A DNA stretch of 64,000 nucleotides from Halogranum amylolyticum. GTDB taxonomy: Archaea > Halobacteriota > Halobacteria > Halobacteriales > Haloferacaceae. Of the stretch, positions 17,665 through 26,580 are shown piece after piece. The stretch's first letter is position 1. The number at the start of each line of letters is the position of its first letter. The position numbers and the translations under genes are program-made. The stretch lies in contig NZ_FODV01000001.1 of the NCBI RefSeq assembly GCF_900110465.1, positions 434,001-498,000 on the forward strand. The letters are read 5' to 3'. The notes below the pieces were generated by a model. It was given only the letters and a program-made list of their open reading frames with translations. It was not told the DNA's origin and did not search any database.

Positions 17665-18057
17665 ATGGCAGGCAACGACCCACTCAGCAACGCCCTCTCC
17701 GGTGTGAACAACGCCGAGAGTGTTGGGCATCTGTCGCACACGGTTGAGCCCGCCTCGAACATGATCGGCTCCGTCCTCGAGGTCTTCTACGACCGCGGGT
17801 ACGTCGACGGCTTCGAGTTCGTCGACGACGGCAAGTCCGGTCGCTTCGAGGTCGAACTGAAAGGCGCTATCAACGAATGTGGCGCCGTCAAGCCCCGCTA
17901 CTCTGCGGGTGCAGACGAGTTCGAGAAGTGGGAGAAGCGGTTCCTCCCCGCCCGTGACTACGGGACGCTCATCGTCACGACGAGCCACGGCGTCATGAGC
18001 CACTACGACGCCCGCGAACAGGGCATCGGTGGCCAAGTCATCGCATACGTCTACTAA
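17665..18057 (+). CDS. rps8: Ribosomal protein uS8
   Basis: 130 residues; central 16S-binding protein. ATG 17665 chosen ([18 protein letters not shown]); markers [20 protein letters not shown] and [20 protein letters not shown]. One base separates it from rpl6. Confidence 0.98.
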   Translation: MAGNDPLSNALSGVNNAESVGHLSHTVEPASNMIGSVLEVFYDRGYVDGFEFVDDGKSGRFEVELKGAINECGAVKPRYSAGADEFEKWEKRFLPARDYGTLIVTTSHGVMSHYDAREQGIGGQVIAYVY

Positions 18058-18058
18058 C

Positions 18059-18595
18059 ATGAGTCGAGTCGAAATCGAAATCCCAGAAGACGTCTCGGCC
18101 GAGGTCGACCACCTCGACCTGACCGTGGAGGGACCGAACGGGAGCGTCACGCGACGCCTCTGGTATCCGTCGGTCTCCGTGAGCGTCGAAGACGACCACG
18201 TCGTCGTCGCCTCCGACGAGGAGAACGCGAAGACGAACTCCACCATCGGTACGTTCGAGAGTCATATCGCGAACATGATTCACGGCGTCACCGACGGGTG
18301 GGAGTACAAGATGGAAGTCTTCTACGCTCACTTCCCGATGCAGGTCAAAGTCGAGGGCGACGAAGTCGTCATCTCGAACTTCCTCGGCGAGAAGGCGCCG
18401 CGACGCGCACAGGTTCGCGGCGACACAGAAGTACAGGTCGACGGCGAGGAGATCTCGCTCTCCGGTCCCAACAAGGAGGACGTTGGGCAGACAGCCGCCG
18501 ACATCGAACAGCTGACGCGCGTCTCGGACAAGGACACTCGTGTCTTCCAGGACGGCGTCTACATCGTAGAGAAGCCCACCGCAGGAGGTGCCTAG
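18059..18595 (+). CDS. rpl6: Ribosomal protein uL6
   Basis: 178 residues from ATG 18059 (MSRVEIEIPEDVSAEV). Two repeated alpha/beta domains; first with LTVEGPNGSVTRRLWYP, second with VKVEGDEVVISNFLGEKAPR. An AGGAGGT ribosome-binding sequence in its last codons serves the adjoining rpl32e gene. Confidence 0.97.
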   Translation: MSRVEIEIPEDVSAEVDHLDLTVEGPNGSVTRRLWYPSVSVSVEDDHVVVASDEENAKTNSTIGTFESHIANMIHGVTDGWEYKMEVFYAHFPMQVKVEGDEVVISNFLGEKAPRRAQVRGDTEVQVDGEEISLSGPNKEDVGQTAADIEQLTRVSDKDTRVFQDGVYIVEKPTAGGA

Positions 18596-19309
18596 ATGGC
18601 TGAAGACGACATTCAGGAACTCGAAGACATCAGCGGTGTCGGCCCCTCGAAGGCCGAGGCACTGCGTGAGGCCGGCTACGAATCCGTCGAGGACGTGAAG
18701 GCCGCGAGCCAGTCGGAGTTGGCCGAGGTCGAAGGTATCGGTAACGCCCTCGCCGCTCGTGTGAAGGCCGACGTCGGTGGCCTCGAGGTCAAAGAGGAAG
18801 AAGAGACCGAGGCAGAGGTCGAAGACGAGACCGAAGCCGAAGAAGAAGAGCCGGAAGAGGACGTCGAGACGGAGCTGCGCCCGCGCGGCCACGCCGACAA
18901 GACGCCCGAACTGGACGCGGACACGGCCCGCGCGCTCGCACAGAAGCACCGCGAGGGCATGCCGCAGTTCAACCGGCAGGACTACCACAAGAAGAAGCGC
19001 ACCCCCACCTCGTGGCGCAAGCCCCGCGGCAACCTCTCGAAGCAGCGCCGTGGGATCAAGGGCAAGGGCCCGATGGTCGAGGCCGGCTACCGCACGCCGA
19101 AGCGTGCCCGTGGGCTTCACCCGAGCGGTTTCGAGGAGGTCTACGTCAACAACGTGGACGACCTCGAAGGCGTCGACGGTGACACCCAGGCTGTCCGCAT
19201 CGCCAGCAAGGTCGGTGCTCGCAAGCGCGAGCGCATCGAGGAGGTCGCCGAGGACCGCGAGATCCGCGTTCTCAACCCGACCTACGTCGAAGTGGAGGTC
19301 GAGGAATGA
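18596..19309 (+). CDS. rpl32e: Ribosomal protein eL32 with N-terminal helix-hairpin-helix extension
   Basis: 237 residues, about 100 more than a typical archaeal eL32. Residues 1-60 form two helix-hairpin-helix motifs ([35 protein letters not shown]), like DNA-repair proteins and the RNA polymerase alpha C-terminal domain. A roughly 35-residue Glu-rich linker follows, then the eL32 core ([36 protein letters not shown]). The fused HhH is known from haloarchaeal eL32; its role is not. AGGAGGT precedes the ATG by 6 bases. Confidence 0.97.
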   Translation: MAEDDIQELEDISGVGPSKAEALREAGYESVEDVKAASQSELAEVEGIGNALAARVKADVGGLEVKEEEETEAEVEDETEAEEEEPEEDVETELRPRGHADKTPELDADTARALAQKHREGMPQFNRQDYHKKKRTPTSWRKPRGNLSKQRRGIKGKGPMVEAGYRTPKRARGLHPSGFEEVYVNNVDDLEGVDGDTQAVRIASKVGARKRERIEEVAEDREIRVLNPTYVEVEVEE

Positions 19310-19767
19310 GCAACCTGAGAGCACAGAAACGACTCGCCGCGGACGAACTCGACGTCGGCAAGAGCCGCGTCTGGTTCGACCCCGAAGCACAGGGCGAGAT
19401 CGCCGACGCCATCACGCGCGAGGACATCCGCGAACTCATCGAGCAAGGCACCATCCGTGCCAAGGACGCGAAAGGCAACTCTCGCGGCCGCGCTCGAGAG
19501 CGCGCAGACAAGCGTGCGTACGGTCACCGCAAGGGCCCGGGCTCCCGCAAAGGGAAGAAGGGCGGTCGGCGTGACTCGAAGGACGAATGGGTCAGCCGGA
19601 TTCGCGCACAGCGACGCCGGCTGAAGGAACTCCGCGACGACGGTCCGCTGAACCGAACGCAGTACCGCACGCTCTACAACAAGGCGAGCGGTGGCGAGTT
19701 CGACAGCGTCGACCGTCTCGAGGCGTTCATCCAGAACAACTACGACATCGAACTGGAGGACAACTAA
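19306..19767 (+). CDS. rpl19e: Ribosomal protein eL19
   Basis: 153 residues, mostly long helices. [20 protein letters not shown] start, [20 protein letters not shown] basic middle, [20 protein letters not shown]. Overlaps rpl32e by 4 nt and abuts rpl18 exactly. Confidence 0.98.
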   Translation: MSNLRAQKRLAADELDVGKSRVWFDPEAQGEIADAITREDIRELIEQGTIRAKDAKGNSRGRARERADKRAYGHRKGPGSRKGKKGGRRDSKDEWVSRIRAQRRRLKELRDDGPLNRTQYRTLYNKASGGEFDSVDRLEAFIQNNYDIELEDN

Positions 19768-20322
19768 ATGGCAACTGGACCACGATACAAGGTGCCGATG
19801 CGGCGCCGCCGTGAGGTCCGGACGGATTACCACCAGAGGTTGCGCCTGTTGAAATCGGGCAAGCCCCGCCTTGTCGCTCGCGTGAGCAACAAGCACGTCA
19901 GGGCGCAGCTGGCTACTCCCGGACCGCAGGGTGACGAGATCCACGCCGCCGCTTCCAGCGAAGACCTCGCAGAGTACGGTTGGGAGGCCCCGACGGGCAA
20001 TCTCCCGAGTGCGTACCTGACGGGCTATCTCGCCGGAAAGCGCGCGCTGGACGCTGGACTCGAGGAGGCAGTCCTCGACATCGGTCTGAACACGGCGACG
20101 CCCGGCAACAAGGTGTTCGCAGTACAGGAAGGAGCAATCGACGCAGGGCTCGACATCCCGCACAACGAGAGCGTGCTCGCAGACTGGTCGCGTAACCGCG
20201 GCGAACATATCGCCGAGTACGCCGAGCAGCTCGACGAGCCGCTCTACAGCGGAGAGTTCGACGCCACTGGACTGCCCGAGCACTTCGACGACGTGCTCGA
20301 GCGACTTCAGGAGGACGCATGA
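19768..20322 (+). CDS. rpl18: Ribosomal protein uL18
   Basis: 184 residues; 5S rRNA-binding partner of uL5. Archaeal/eukaryotic-type [57 protein letters not shown] and [19 protein letters not shown]. Stop overlaps the rps5 start by 4 nt. Confidence 0.98.
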   Translation: MATGPRYKVPMRRRREVRTDYHQRLRLLKSGKPRLVARVSNKHVRAQLATPGPQGDEIHAAASSEDLAEYGWEAPTGNLPSAYLTGYLAGKRALDAGLEEAVLDIGLNTATPGNKVFAVQEGAIDAGLDIPHNESVLADWSRNRGEHIAEYAEQLDEPLYSGEFDATGLPEHFDDVLERLQEDA

Positions 20323-20972
20323 GCAGACGAAACAACAACGACGGCTGGGAGCCGCGGACACGACTCGGCCGCAAGGTACAGAACGGTGACATCAGCTCGA
20401 TGGACCAGGCACTCGAATCCGGTCTCCCGCTGAAGGAGCCGGAGATCGTCGACCAGCTCCTCGGTGGACTGGACGACGAGGTGCTCGACATCAACATGGT
20501 CCAGCGCATGACCGACTCCGGTCGCCGCGTCAAGTTCCGCTGTGTCTGTGCAGTCGGGAACCGCGACGGCTACCTCGGCTACGCCGAGGCCCGCGACGAC
20601 CAGGTCGGTGGCGCCATCCAGAAGGCCATCGAGGTAGCGAAGCTGAACATCATCAAGGTCGACCGCGGCTCGGGTTCGTGGGAGGACCGTCCCGGCGGCA
20701 CCCACTCGCTGACGCGGAAGGCGAAGGGGAAAGCCGGGTCGGTCACCGTCGAGATCATCCCCGCCCCGATGGGGCTGGGGCTCGCGGCCGCAGAGACCGT
20801 CCGGAAGATCCTCGAACTCGCCGGCGTGCAGGACGCCTGGACGAAGTCCGACGGCAACACCCGGACGACGGTCAACCTCGCGAAGGCGACATACAACGCA
20901 CTGCAGAACGCCTCGCAGTCGCGGACGCCACGTCGCGCCCGCGAGAAGCAGCGTGAGGTGAGCGACCGATGA
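20319..20972 (+). CDS. rps5: Ribosomal protein uS5
   Basis: 217 residues; decoding-fidelity protein. Archaeal N-terminal extension, dsRBD-like domain ([20 protein letters not shown]), then [20 protein letters not shown] and a C-terminal [20 protein letters not shown]. Overlaps rpl18 and rpl30 by 4 nt. Confidence 0.98.
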   Translation: MSRRNNNDGWEPRTRLGRKVQNGDISSMDQALESGLPLKEPEIVDQLLGGLDDEVLDINMVQRMTDSGRRVKFRCVCAVGNRDGYLGYAEARDDQVGGAIQKAIEVAKLNIIKVDRGSGSWEDRPGGTHSLTRKAKGKAGSVTVEIIPAPMGLGLAAAETVRKILELAGVQDAWTKSDGNTRTTVNLAKATYNALQNASQSRTPRRAREKQREVSDR

Positions 20973-21433
20973 AGGCGGTCGTCCAGCTCCGCGGTGAGAT
21001 CGACCAGAGCTCCGACGTGCGCGACACGCTCGGCATGCTCAACCTCCACCGCGTCAACCACTGTACGCTCGTCCCGTGGACGGACACGTACCGTGGGATG
21101 GTGACGAAGGTCAACGACTGGGTCGCCTACGGCGAACCCAGCGTCGACGTCGTCGAGACGCTCCTGCAGAAGCGCGCGGAACCGTTCCAGGGCAAGGAAG
21201 ACGTCGACGCCGAGTGGCTCTCGGAGAACACCGACTACGACGACTTCGGCGCACTCGCCGAGGCGCTCGTCGAGGAAGAGACCACGCTGAAAGAGCAGGG
21301 CCTCTCCCCGGTGCTCCGTCTCCACCCGCCGCGCGGCGGCCACGACGGTATCAAGCATCCGACCAAGGAAGGCGGTCAGCTCGGCAAGCACAGCGACGGG
21401 CAGATCGACGACCTCTTGGAGGCGATGCGATAA
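20969..21433 (+). CDS. rpl30: Ribosomal protein uL30
   Basis: 154 residues, the long archaeal form. [40 protein letters not shown] and [20 protein letters not shown]. Overlaps rpl15 by one base (TAATG). Confidence 0.97.
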   Translation: MKAVVQLRGEIDQSSDVRDTLGMLNLHRVNHCTLVPWTDTYRGMVTKVNDWVAYGEPSVDVVETLLQKRAEPFQGKEDVDAEWLSENTDYDDFGALAEALVEEETTLKEQGLSPVLRLHPPRGGHDGIKHPTKEGGQLGKHSDGQIDDLLEAMR

Positions 21434-21921
21434 TGACGAACAAGAAACGACGTCAGCGTGGCTCCCGCACGCACGGCGGCGGTTCCCACAAGAACCGGCG
21501 CGGTGCCGGTCACCGCGGTGGCCGTGGTCGTGCCGGTCGCGCCAAACACGAGTTCCACAACTACGAACCGCTCGGCAAGTACGGCTTCAGCCGCCCCGAG
21601 GACGCACAGACGACCGTCCTCGAGGTCACCGTCCAGAAGCTCGACGAGGACGCCGCGCTGCTCGCCGCAGACGGTCTCGCCGAGGAGGACGGCGACGCCT
21701 ACCACATCGACGCGCGCGACGTCGTCGAGGACGGTTACGACGCCGACGCCGTGAAGGTGCTCGGCAGCGGGCAGGTCCGCCAGGAGCTGCACATCGTCGC
21801 CGACGCGTTCACCGCGGGCGCGGTCGAGCTCATCGAGGAGGCCGGCGGCAGCGCCGGCCTCTCGGAGCGCGCCGAGGAAGAGCAGGAAGCCGAGGCCGAC
21901 GAGGCCGAAGACGACGAGTAA
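21433..21921 (+). CDS. rpl15: Ribosomal protein uL15
   Basis: 162 residues, last gene of the unit. TNKKRRQRGSRTHGGGSHKN start with the Gly/Arg-rich RNA-binding extension (AGHRGGRGRAGR), a globular C-terminal domain, and an acidic tail of about 15 residues. In many archaea secY follows directly; here 191 bp and a T-run intervene, so secY probably has its own promoter. Confidence 0.97.
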   Translation: MTNKKRRQRGSRTHGGGSHKNRRGAGHRGGRGRAGRAKHEFHNYEPLGKYGFSRPEDAQTTVLEVTVQKLDEDAALLAADGLAEEDGDAYHIDARDVVEDGYDADAVKVLGSGQVRQELHIVADAFTAGAVELIEEAGGSAGLSERAEEEQEAEADEAEDDE

Positions 21922-21962
21922 CTCGTCGCACGCCGAACGCTACCGTTTCGCACACTTCGCGA

Positions 21963-21969
21963 TTTTTTG
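21963..21969 (+). terminator. T-run after the r-protein operon
   Basis: GATTTTTTG about 40 bp behind the rpl15 stop, typical of archaeal oligo-T termination. The GGGTTTTATTTC element near 22017-22027 could start the secY transcript. Confidence 0.5.
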
Positions 21970-22112
21970 ACAACTGGACAGTGCCAGCGTTCGCCAGCCG
22001 CCGGTGGGCGCTCTCGGGTTTTATTTCTCCCTGAGAGACACATCAGTTCTGTACACTCGAAAAGGGGCTAAAGCGAAGCACCTACAAACCACGGTGTAGA
22101 GTATGTCCGTAT

Positions 22113-23588
22113 ATGGGATGGAAAGAAGCCGCTGAACCAGTGCTGACGCGTATGCCGTCAGTTGTCCGTCCGGAAGGTCACGTACCCTTCCGACGGAAAC
22201 TCGGCTGGACAGCGGGTATCTTGGTACTGTATTTCTTCCTGACGAACGTCACCCTGTTCGGACTCGGTAACGTCAGCGGTGACTTCTACGGCAACTTCCG
22301 ATCGATCCTCGCCGGGTCGCAAGGGTCGATCCTCCAGTTAGGGATCGGACCGATCGTCACGGCGAGCATCGTCCTCCAGCTGCTCGGCGGGGCCGACCTC
22401 TTGGGACTCGACACCAACGACCCCCGCGATCAGATCCTCTACCAGGGACTCCAGAAGGTGCTGGTGCTCGTGATGATCTGTCTGACGGGGATCCCGATGG
22501 TGTTCGCCAGCGACTTCCTCCCGGCGAGTCAACAGCTCGCTCAGACGTTCCCCGGTGGAATGCTCGGCGTCGAGTCGCTCATCTTCGCGCAGATCGCGGT
22601 GGGCGCCATCCTCATCCTGTTCATGGACGAGATCGTGAGCAAGTGGGGCGTCGGATCCGGTATCGGGCTGTTCATCATTGCCGGTGTGAGCCAGCAGCTC
22701 GTCGCCGGGCTGTTCGCCTGGCAGGGACTGGGCAACGTCTCGGGTTTCTTCCCGACCTGGTTCGGCATCCTCACCGGTGACGTCGACATGCCGTCGCTGC
22801 TCACCGCCGAGGGGATCCAGGCACTGTTCATGGGGCCGGGGCAACTGCTCGCGCTGATCACCACGGTGCTCATCTTCGCCGTCGTCGTCTACGCCGAGTC
22901 GGTGCGGGTGGAGATCCCGCTCAGTCACGCTCGGGTGAAGGGCGCGCGCGGTCGCTTCCCGGTGAAGCTCATCTACGCGTCCGTCCTGCCGATGATCCTC
23001 GTCCGCGCGCTACAGGCGAACATCCAGTTCCTCGGGCGCATCCTCGCGAGCCAACTGGAGAACATGCCCGCGTGGCTCGGAAGCTACAACGCGCAGGGAC
23101 AGCCCACCGGCGGGCTGTTCTACTACTTCGCGCCCATCCAGTCGCCCGGTGACTGGATGTGGTGGACCGCCCAGACGACCGCCGAGGCGTGGCAGGTGCT
23201 CATCCGCGTCGGTATCGACCTGACGTTCATGGTCATCGGCGGCGCCATCTTCGCGATCTTCTGGGTCGAGACGACCGGCATGGGGCCGGAGGCCACCGCC
23301 CGGCAGATCCAGAACTCCGGGATGCAGATCCCTGGCTTCCGCCGCAACCCACAGGTCATCGAGAAGGTGATGGAGCGATACATCCCGCAGGTGACGGTCA
23401 TCGGCGGTGCACTCGTCGGAATCCTGGCCGTGGCGGCGAACATGCTCGGCACCATCGGTGCGGTCTCCGGAACGGGGCTGCTGCTGACGGTCTCCATCAC
23501 GTACAAGCTGTACGAGGAGATCGCCGAGGAGCAGTTGATGGAGATGCATCCGATGATGCGCCAGATGTTCGGCGGCGGCGGCAGCTAA
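22113..23588 (+). CDS. secY: Preprotein translocase subunit SecY
   Basis: 491 residues, channel-forming subunit of the Sec translocon. Ten hydrophobic spans; PEGHVPFRRKLGWTAGILVL at the first span, the ASIVLQLLGGADLL motif, YAESVRVEIPLSHARVKG cytoplasmic loop before TM6, and FWVETTGMGPEATARQIQ. Start ATG 22113 (MGWKEAAEPVLTRMPSV) is the family-typical N-terminus. Confidence 0.97.
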   Translation: MGWKEAAEPVLTRMPSVVRPEGHVPFRRKLGWTAGILVLYFFLTNVTLFGLGNVSGDFYGNFRSILAGSQGSILQLGIGPIVTASIVLQLLGGADLLGLDTNDPRDQILYQGLQKVLVLVMICLTGIPMVFASDFLPASQQLAQTFPGGMLGVESLIFAQIAVGAILILFMDEIVSKWGVGSGIGLFIIAGVSQQLVAGLFAWQGLGNVSGFFPTWFGILTGDVDMPSLLTAEGIQALFMGPGQLLALITTVLIFAVVVYAESVRVEIPLSHARVKGARGRFPVKLIYASVLPMILVRALQANIQFLGRILASQLENMPAWLGSYNAQGQPTGGLFYYFAPIQSPGDWMWWTAQTTAEAWQVLIRVGIDLTFMVIGGAIFAIFWVETTGMGPEATARQIQNSGMQIPGFRRNPQVIEKVMERYIPQVTVIGGALVGILAVAANMLGTIGAVSGTGLLLTVSITYKLYEEIAEEQLMEMHPMMRQMFGGGGS

Positions 23589-23811
23589 CCGCGCCCGACG
23601 GAGTTCGTTTTCTCGCCTCGCGATTAGCGACTACTCGTTAGGTCTGCGTCGTCCGACCCCTACTTCATGGCCCTGGCGGGACAAGCGGAACAGTATAGAC
23701 GGTAGCCGGTCTGCCAACGAGTAACCGACACGGAAACGAGACGGGCTGTTGCGGCCAGAACTGCAGAACCGTAACAGAGCTCCACTCGGGACCGTAGTGC
23801 GGTACAATCTG

Positions 23812-24009
23812 ATGGTCAGACGTAAGACGCTCTCTCCGACTGGATCGAAGGACGGCGACGGTGAATACCGCAACGTCACGCTCAACCTCCACTCCGACGA
23901 ACTCACCGTCGCGGGGTTGGACGTCGGCGAAGAGGTGTTCGTCCGCGTCCGCGACGGGAAGATCGTCGTCCAGAAAGCCTCGAAACCGGTCCTCGAACAC
24001 GAGTTCTGA
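23812..24009 (+). CDS. Small AbrB-like swapped-hairpin protein
   Basis: 65 residues from ATG 23812 (MVRRKTLSPTG). The pattern RNVTLNLHSDELTVAGLDVG followed by EEVFVRVRDGKIVVQKA resembles the SpoVT/AbrB beta-hairpin fold used for dimeric DNA binding or as antitoxin. No toxin gene is adjacent. A transcriptional role is inference. An upstream 60 bp in-frame extension lacks conservation cues and was not used. Confidence 0.65.
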   Translation: MVRRKTLSPTGSKDGDGEYRNVTLNLHSDELTVAGLDVGEEVFVRVRDGKIVVQKASKPVLEHEF

Positions 24010-24055
24010 GGTCGGTCTCGCGGACGACGAGGCGGTCGGTTCGGCCGTGTCTGTG

Positions 24056-24069
24056 ATATGGCATACCAT
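24056..24069. promoter_or_regulatory. Inverted repeat near a T-run, possible operator
   Basis: TATGG-CATA-CCATA, a 5-bp perfect inverted repeat about 50 bp after the AbrB-like gene, followed by CCTTTTTG. It could be a 3' hairpin plus T-run (terminator of the gene at 23812) or an operator ahead of the next gene; the first reading is simpler. Confidence 0.35.
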
Positions 24070-24261
24070 ACCTTTTTGTAGGGTCGCCTCCGATAGACAG
24101 ATAGGTCGATTGACGTGATTGACAGAGACGACGAGACGGCGCGCGGACGGTGGCCTGCCCGTGTCACGACAGGTTCCGACGTCGACGTGACGGTCGAACC
24201 GTTCCGTGTGTCGCTCGCGTCGTCCGTCCGTTCACCGCCCGCACTGAACACGTGGTCTACG

Positions 24262-24462
24262 ATGAGCGCTATCGAACGTACAAACTCGACCGACGGTGTC
24301 GTGCTCGACGAACTCCCCGAGTTCGAGCTGACCTATCTCTACGACGACGAGGAGGAACCCACAGAGGTGACGATCTTCGAGGGGACCTCCGAAGAGGACC
24401 TGACAGTTCGGTGGATCACGATGGACTATCCGCACACCGTCGCGCTCGACTCGGTCCAGTAG
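24262..24462 (+). CDS. Small haloarchaeal protein (DUF7511-like)
   Basis: 66 residues from ATG 24262. A two-strand acidic module: LPEFELTYLYDDEEEPTEVT, then FEGTSEEDLTVRWIT and a final HTVALDSVQ. The layout (strand, negatively charged turn, W-I-T, closing VAL) resembles a small haloarchaeal domain family I know as DUF7511; I could not confirm it by search. No catalytic residues. A GTG 49 codons upstream (24115) would add an unconserved-looking stretch and was not used. Confidence 0.6.
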   Translation: MSAIERTNSTDGVVLDELPEFELTYLYDDEEEPTEVTIFEGTSEEDLTVRWITMDYPHTVALDSVQ

Positions 24463-24599
24463 TTCCGCTCACCTCCTCCGTTTTCCGTGTCTGACCCCCC
24501 GACTGCGGAGTGACCACTGCGACGACTCCGACGACCCCGACGACCCTGACGACTTCGTTCTGCGGTAGGGTTTAGCCCCCGGCGCTTGTATCCGACAGT

Positions 24600-24977
24600 A
24601 TGACAGACGAGTTGACCGGGCTCGAGGCAGAGCTCCGGAGCAACGGAATCAGCGTCGAGCGAGTCGACCGGGGCGAGACTGTCGAGCTCGTCTACATGAC
24701 TGCCTTCCCCGGCCCCACCGTCCACCACATGGAGATGGGCCGCGCGCTGAACGTGTTCATCGACCTGGCGAAGGCCGACCGATGGGACCCGAAACCGGTC
24801 GAAGCGACGGTCATTCGTTCCGAGGACGACGTCCAGGGGACCTGGCGCGCCGAGCCCAAGTGGTTCGAGGGGCTGCTCGAGTACCGACTGAGCGAGGAGG
24901 ACTTCTCCGAGCGGGTGCTCGGGACGCTCTCGGAGCCTGCGGCCGCAGCGTCCAGCACGGAGGAGGAGTCGGCGTGA
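24600..24977 (+). CDS. Conserved haloarchaeal protein of unknown function
   Basis: 125 residues. Compact alpha/beta protein: TGLEAELRSNGISVERVDRG, ELVYMTAFPGPTVHHMEMGR, then RAEPKWFEGLLEYRLSEEDF and an Ala/Ser/Glu tail. No membrane segment or known motif. It overlaps the hydrolase gene that follows (its TGA within the GTGA), so the two are co-translated. A TTTAG element at about 24569-24573 stands 27 nt before the ATG. Confidence 0.75.
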   Translation: MTDELTGLEAELRSNGISVERVDRGETVELVYMTAFPGPTVHHMEMGRALNVFIDLAKADRWDPKPVEATVIRSEDDVQGTWRAEPKWFEGLLEYRLSEEDFSERVLGTLSEPAAAASSTEEESA

Positions 24978-25933
24978 CCCGGCAGCGCACCCGTAGTCGA
25001 CAGCGGACGACCACGCCCGACGACCGTCGGGGCGGACGCCCCTCTCGCGAGGCGTTCTCGAAGGTCCGCGTCCGCTTCGACAGCGACGGCGACGAGTGTG
25101 TCGGCTGGCTCTACCGGCCGGACCGGCCGGACGACCCGCCGGTCGTGGTGATGGCTCCCGGACTCGGCGCCGAACGGACGTTCGGCTATCCGGCGATCGC
25201 CGAACGACTCGCCGAGGGCGGATACGCCGTCCTCCTCTTCGACTACCGCAACTTCGGCGACAGCGAGGGCGAACCGCGGAACCTCGTCAGTCCGAGTCGA
25301 CAGGTGGCCGACTGGCGCGAGGCGGTCGCCGCCGCACGCGACTTCGACGGCGTCGACGGGTCGCGCGTGGTGCTCTGGGGACACTCGTTCGCCGGTGGAC
25401 ACGCGTTGAGCGTCGCCGCCGAGGATCCCCGCATCGCTGCCGTCGTCGCCGTCGCCCCCTTCGTCGACGGGCGAGCGGCCCTGAAGAGCAAAGGGATCAA
25501 GTACAACTTGAAGGCGACGGCGCTTGGTCTCCGTGACAAACTGCAGTCGCTCGCCCTCGGCGCCTACACCGTCCCCATCGTCGGCGACCCCCAGGAGTTC
25601 GCCGTCGTCAACGAACCCGGCGCGAAGGCGGGTGTCTTCGGACTGGTGCCGACGGGGAGCGACTGGGAGAACCGCTGTCCCGCCCGGACGCTCCTCGCGA
25701 TTCCGCGGTATCGTCCGATCACGTCCGCCGAAGACGTCCGATGCCCGACGCTCTTCGTCGGCGGCACCGACGACGAGATCGTCTCGCTGTCGGCCATCGA
25801 GTCGGCGGCCGAGACCGTCCAGGACGCGACTTACCTCCGACTGCCCACCGACCACTTTGGCTTCTTCGACGGTGACACGTTCGAGGAGGCGCTGGGTCAC
25901 CAACTGGCGTTCCTCAATACGGTCGTGAAGTAA
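24974..25933 (+). CDS. Alpha/beta hydrolase
   Basis: 319 residues from GTG 24974, overlapping the previous stop. After a basic, disordered start, the hydrolase core shows VVVMAPGLGAERTFG (oxyanion region), DYRNFGDSEGEPR, the nucleophile elbow GHSFAGG near residue 137, GTDDEIVSLS carrying the acidic residue, and a late His in TDHFGFFDG. The protein resembles DUF1749/BAAT-like serine esterases; substrate unknown. Operon partner: the 125-residue unknown protein. Confidence 0.85.
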   Translation: MTRQRTRSRQRTTTPDDRRGGRPSREAFSKVRVRFDSDGDECVGWLYRPDRPDDPPVVVMAPGLGAERTFGYPAIAERLAEGGYAVLLFDYRNFGDSEGEPRNLVSPSRQVADWREAVAAARDFDGVDGSRVVLWGHSFAGGHALSVAAEDPRIAAVVAVAPFVDGRAALKSKGIKYNLKATALGLRDKLQSLALGAYTVPIVGDPQEFAVVNEPGAKAGVFGLVPTGSDWENRCPARTLLAIPRYRPITSAEDVRCPTLFVGGTDDEIVSLSAIESAAETVQDATYLRLPTDHFGFFDGDTFEEALGHQLAFLNTVVK

Positions 25934-26002
25934 GTCGCGTCGACTCCGACGTCTCACGGACGGAGTGAGCGGCCGTCGATATCTTCGACCCAGAAACTCG
26001 TG

Positions 26003-26015
26003 AATATTTATATAT
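26003..26015 (+). promoter_or_regulatory. Strong TATA box of the secreted protein gene
   Basis: AATATTTATATAT, the most AT-rich core promoter in the window, about 27 nt before the ATG at 26038; a leaderless, strongly expressed transcript is likely. Confidence 0.7.
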
Positions 26016-26037
26016 CTTGTGGCCCGTCTACTTCCTC

Positions 26038-26478
26038 ATGCCCACGATTCAGCGGTCACAGCTGGCAGCGCTCGTCCTTTCTGCGTTGCTTCTGGTCGGC
26101 AGCATCGGCGGCGTCGCCGCACAGGACGCGTCCGCCGACGACTCCGACCCCGAGTGGGAGGACACCCTGTTCACAGAGCTCTCGTCGATGGTCGACGATT
26201 ACAACGCCCACGCCGGCGACGTCGACCTCGGTCCGATCAGTCTCGGCGGCGCGACGAACGTCTACGTGATCGACGGGGACGAACGGGCGAGCTACACTCT
26301 CACCATGGACCGGAACCACCGGATCACGGACGTCCAGCAGGGGACCGACTCGGACCCGGCGGCGGCGTTCCGTTCGGCCGTCGCGAACGGCGACGTCGTC
26401 GTCGCCGGCGAGTCCGGTCAGTTCGTCGAACAGGTCAAATGGACCGTCGTCAACGTCCTGAAGGGCTTCCTCCTCTGA
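26038..26478 (+). CDS. Secreted or membrane-bound small haloarchaeal protein
   Basis: 146 residues. N-terminal Sec signal (SQLAALVLSALLLVGSIGG) with an AAQ-D cleavage-like site near residue 33, then an acidic mature part: NVYVIDGDERASYTLTMDRN, a DPAAAFRSAVANGDVVVAG segment, and a hydrophobic C-terminal helix (VKWTVVNVLKGFLL) that could hold it at the membrane. The middle wording recalls SCP2-like lipid-binding domains; that is only a resemblance. Strong promoter upstream. Confidence 0.7.
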   Translation: MPTIQRSQLAALVLSALLLVGSIGGVAAQDASADDSDPEWEDTLFTELSSMVDDYNAHAGDVDLGPISLGGATNVYVIDGDERASYTLTMDRNHRITDVQQGTDSDPAAAFRSAVANGDVVVAGESGQFVEQVKWTVVNVLKGFLL

Positions 26479-26580
26479 GCGGCTGTTTTCGACTCGGAGA
26501 GCGCCGTCGGGGTCGACATCTGAACCGCACGACTGGGACGGTCCACAACTCTCATACCCTGTTGTATCCTCGTTCCAGCA

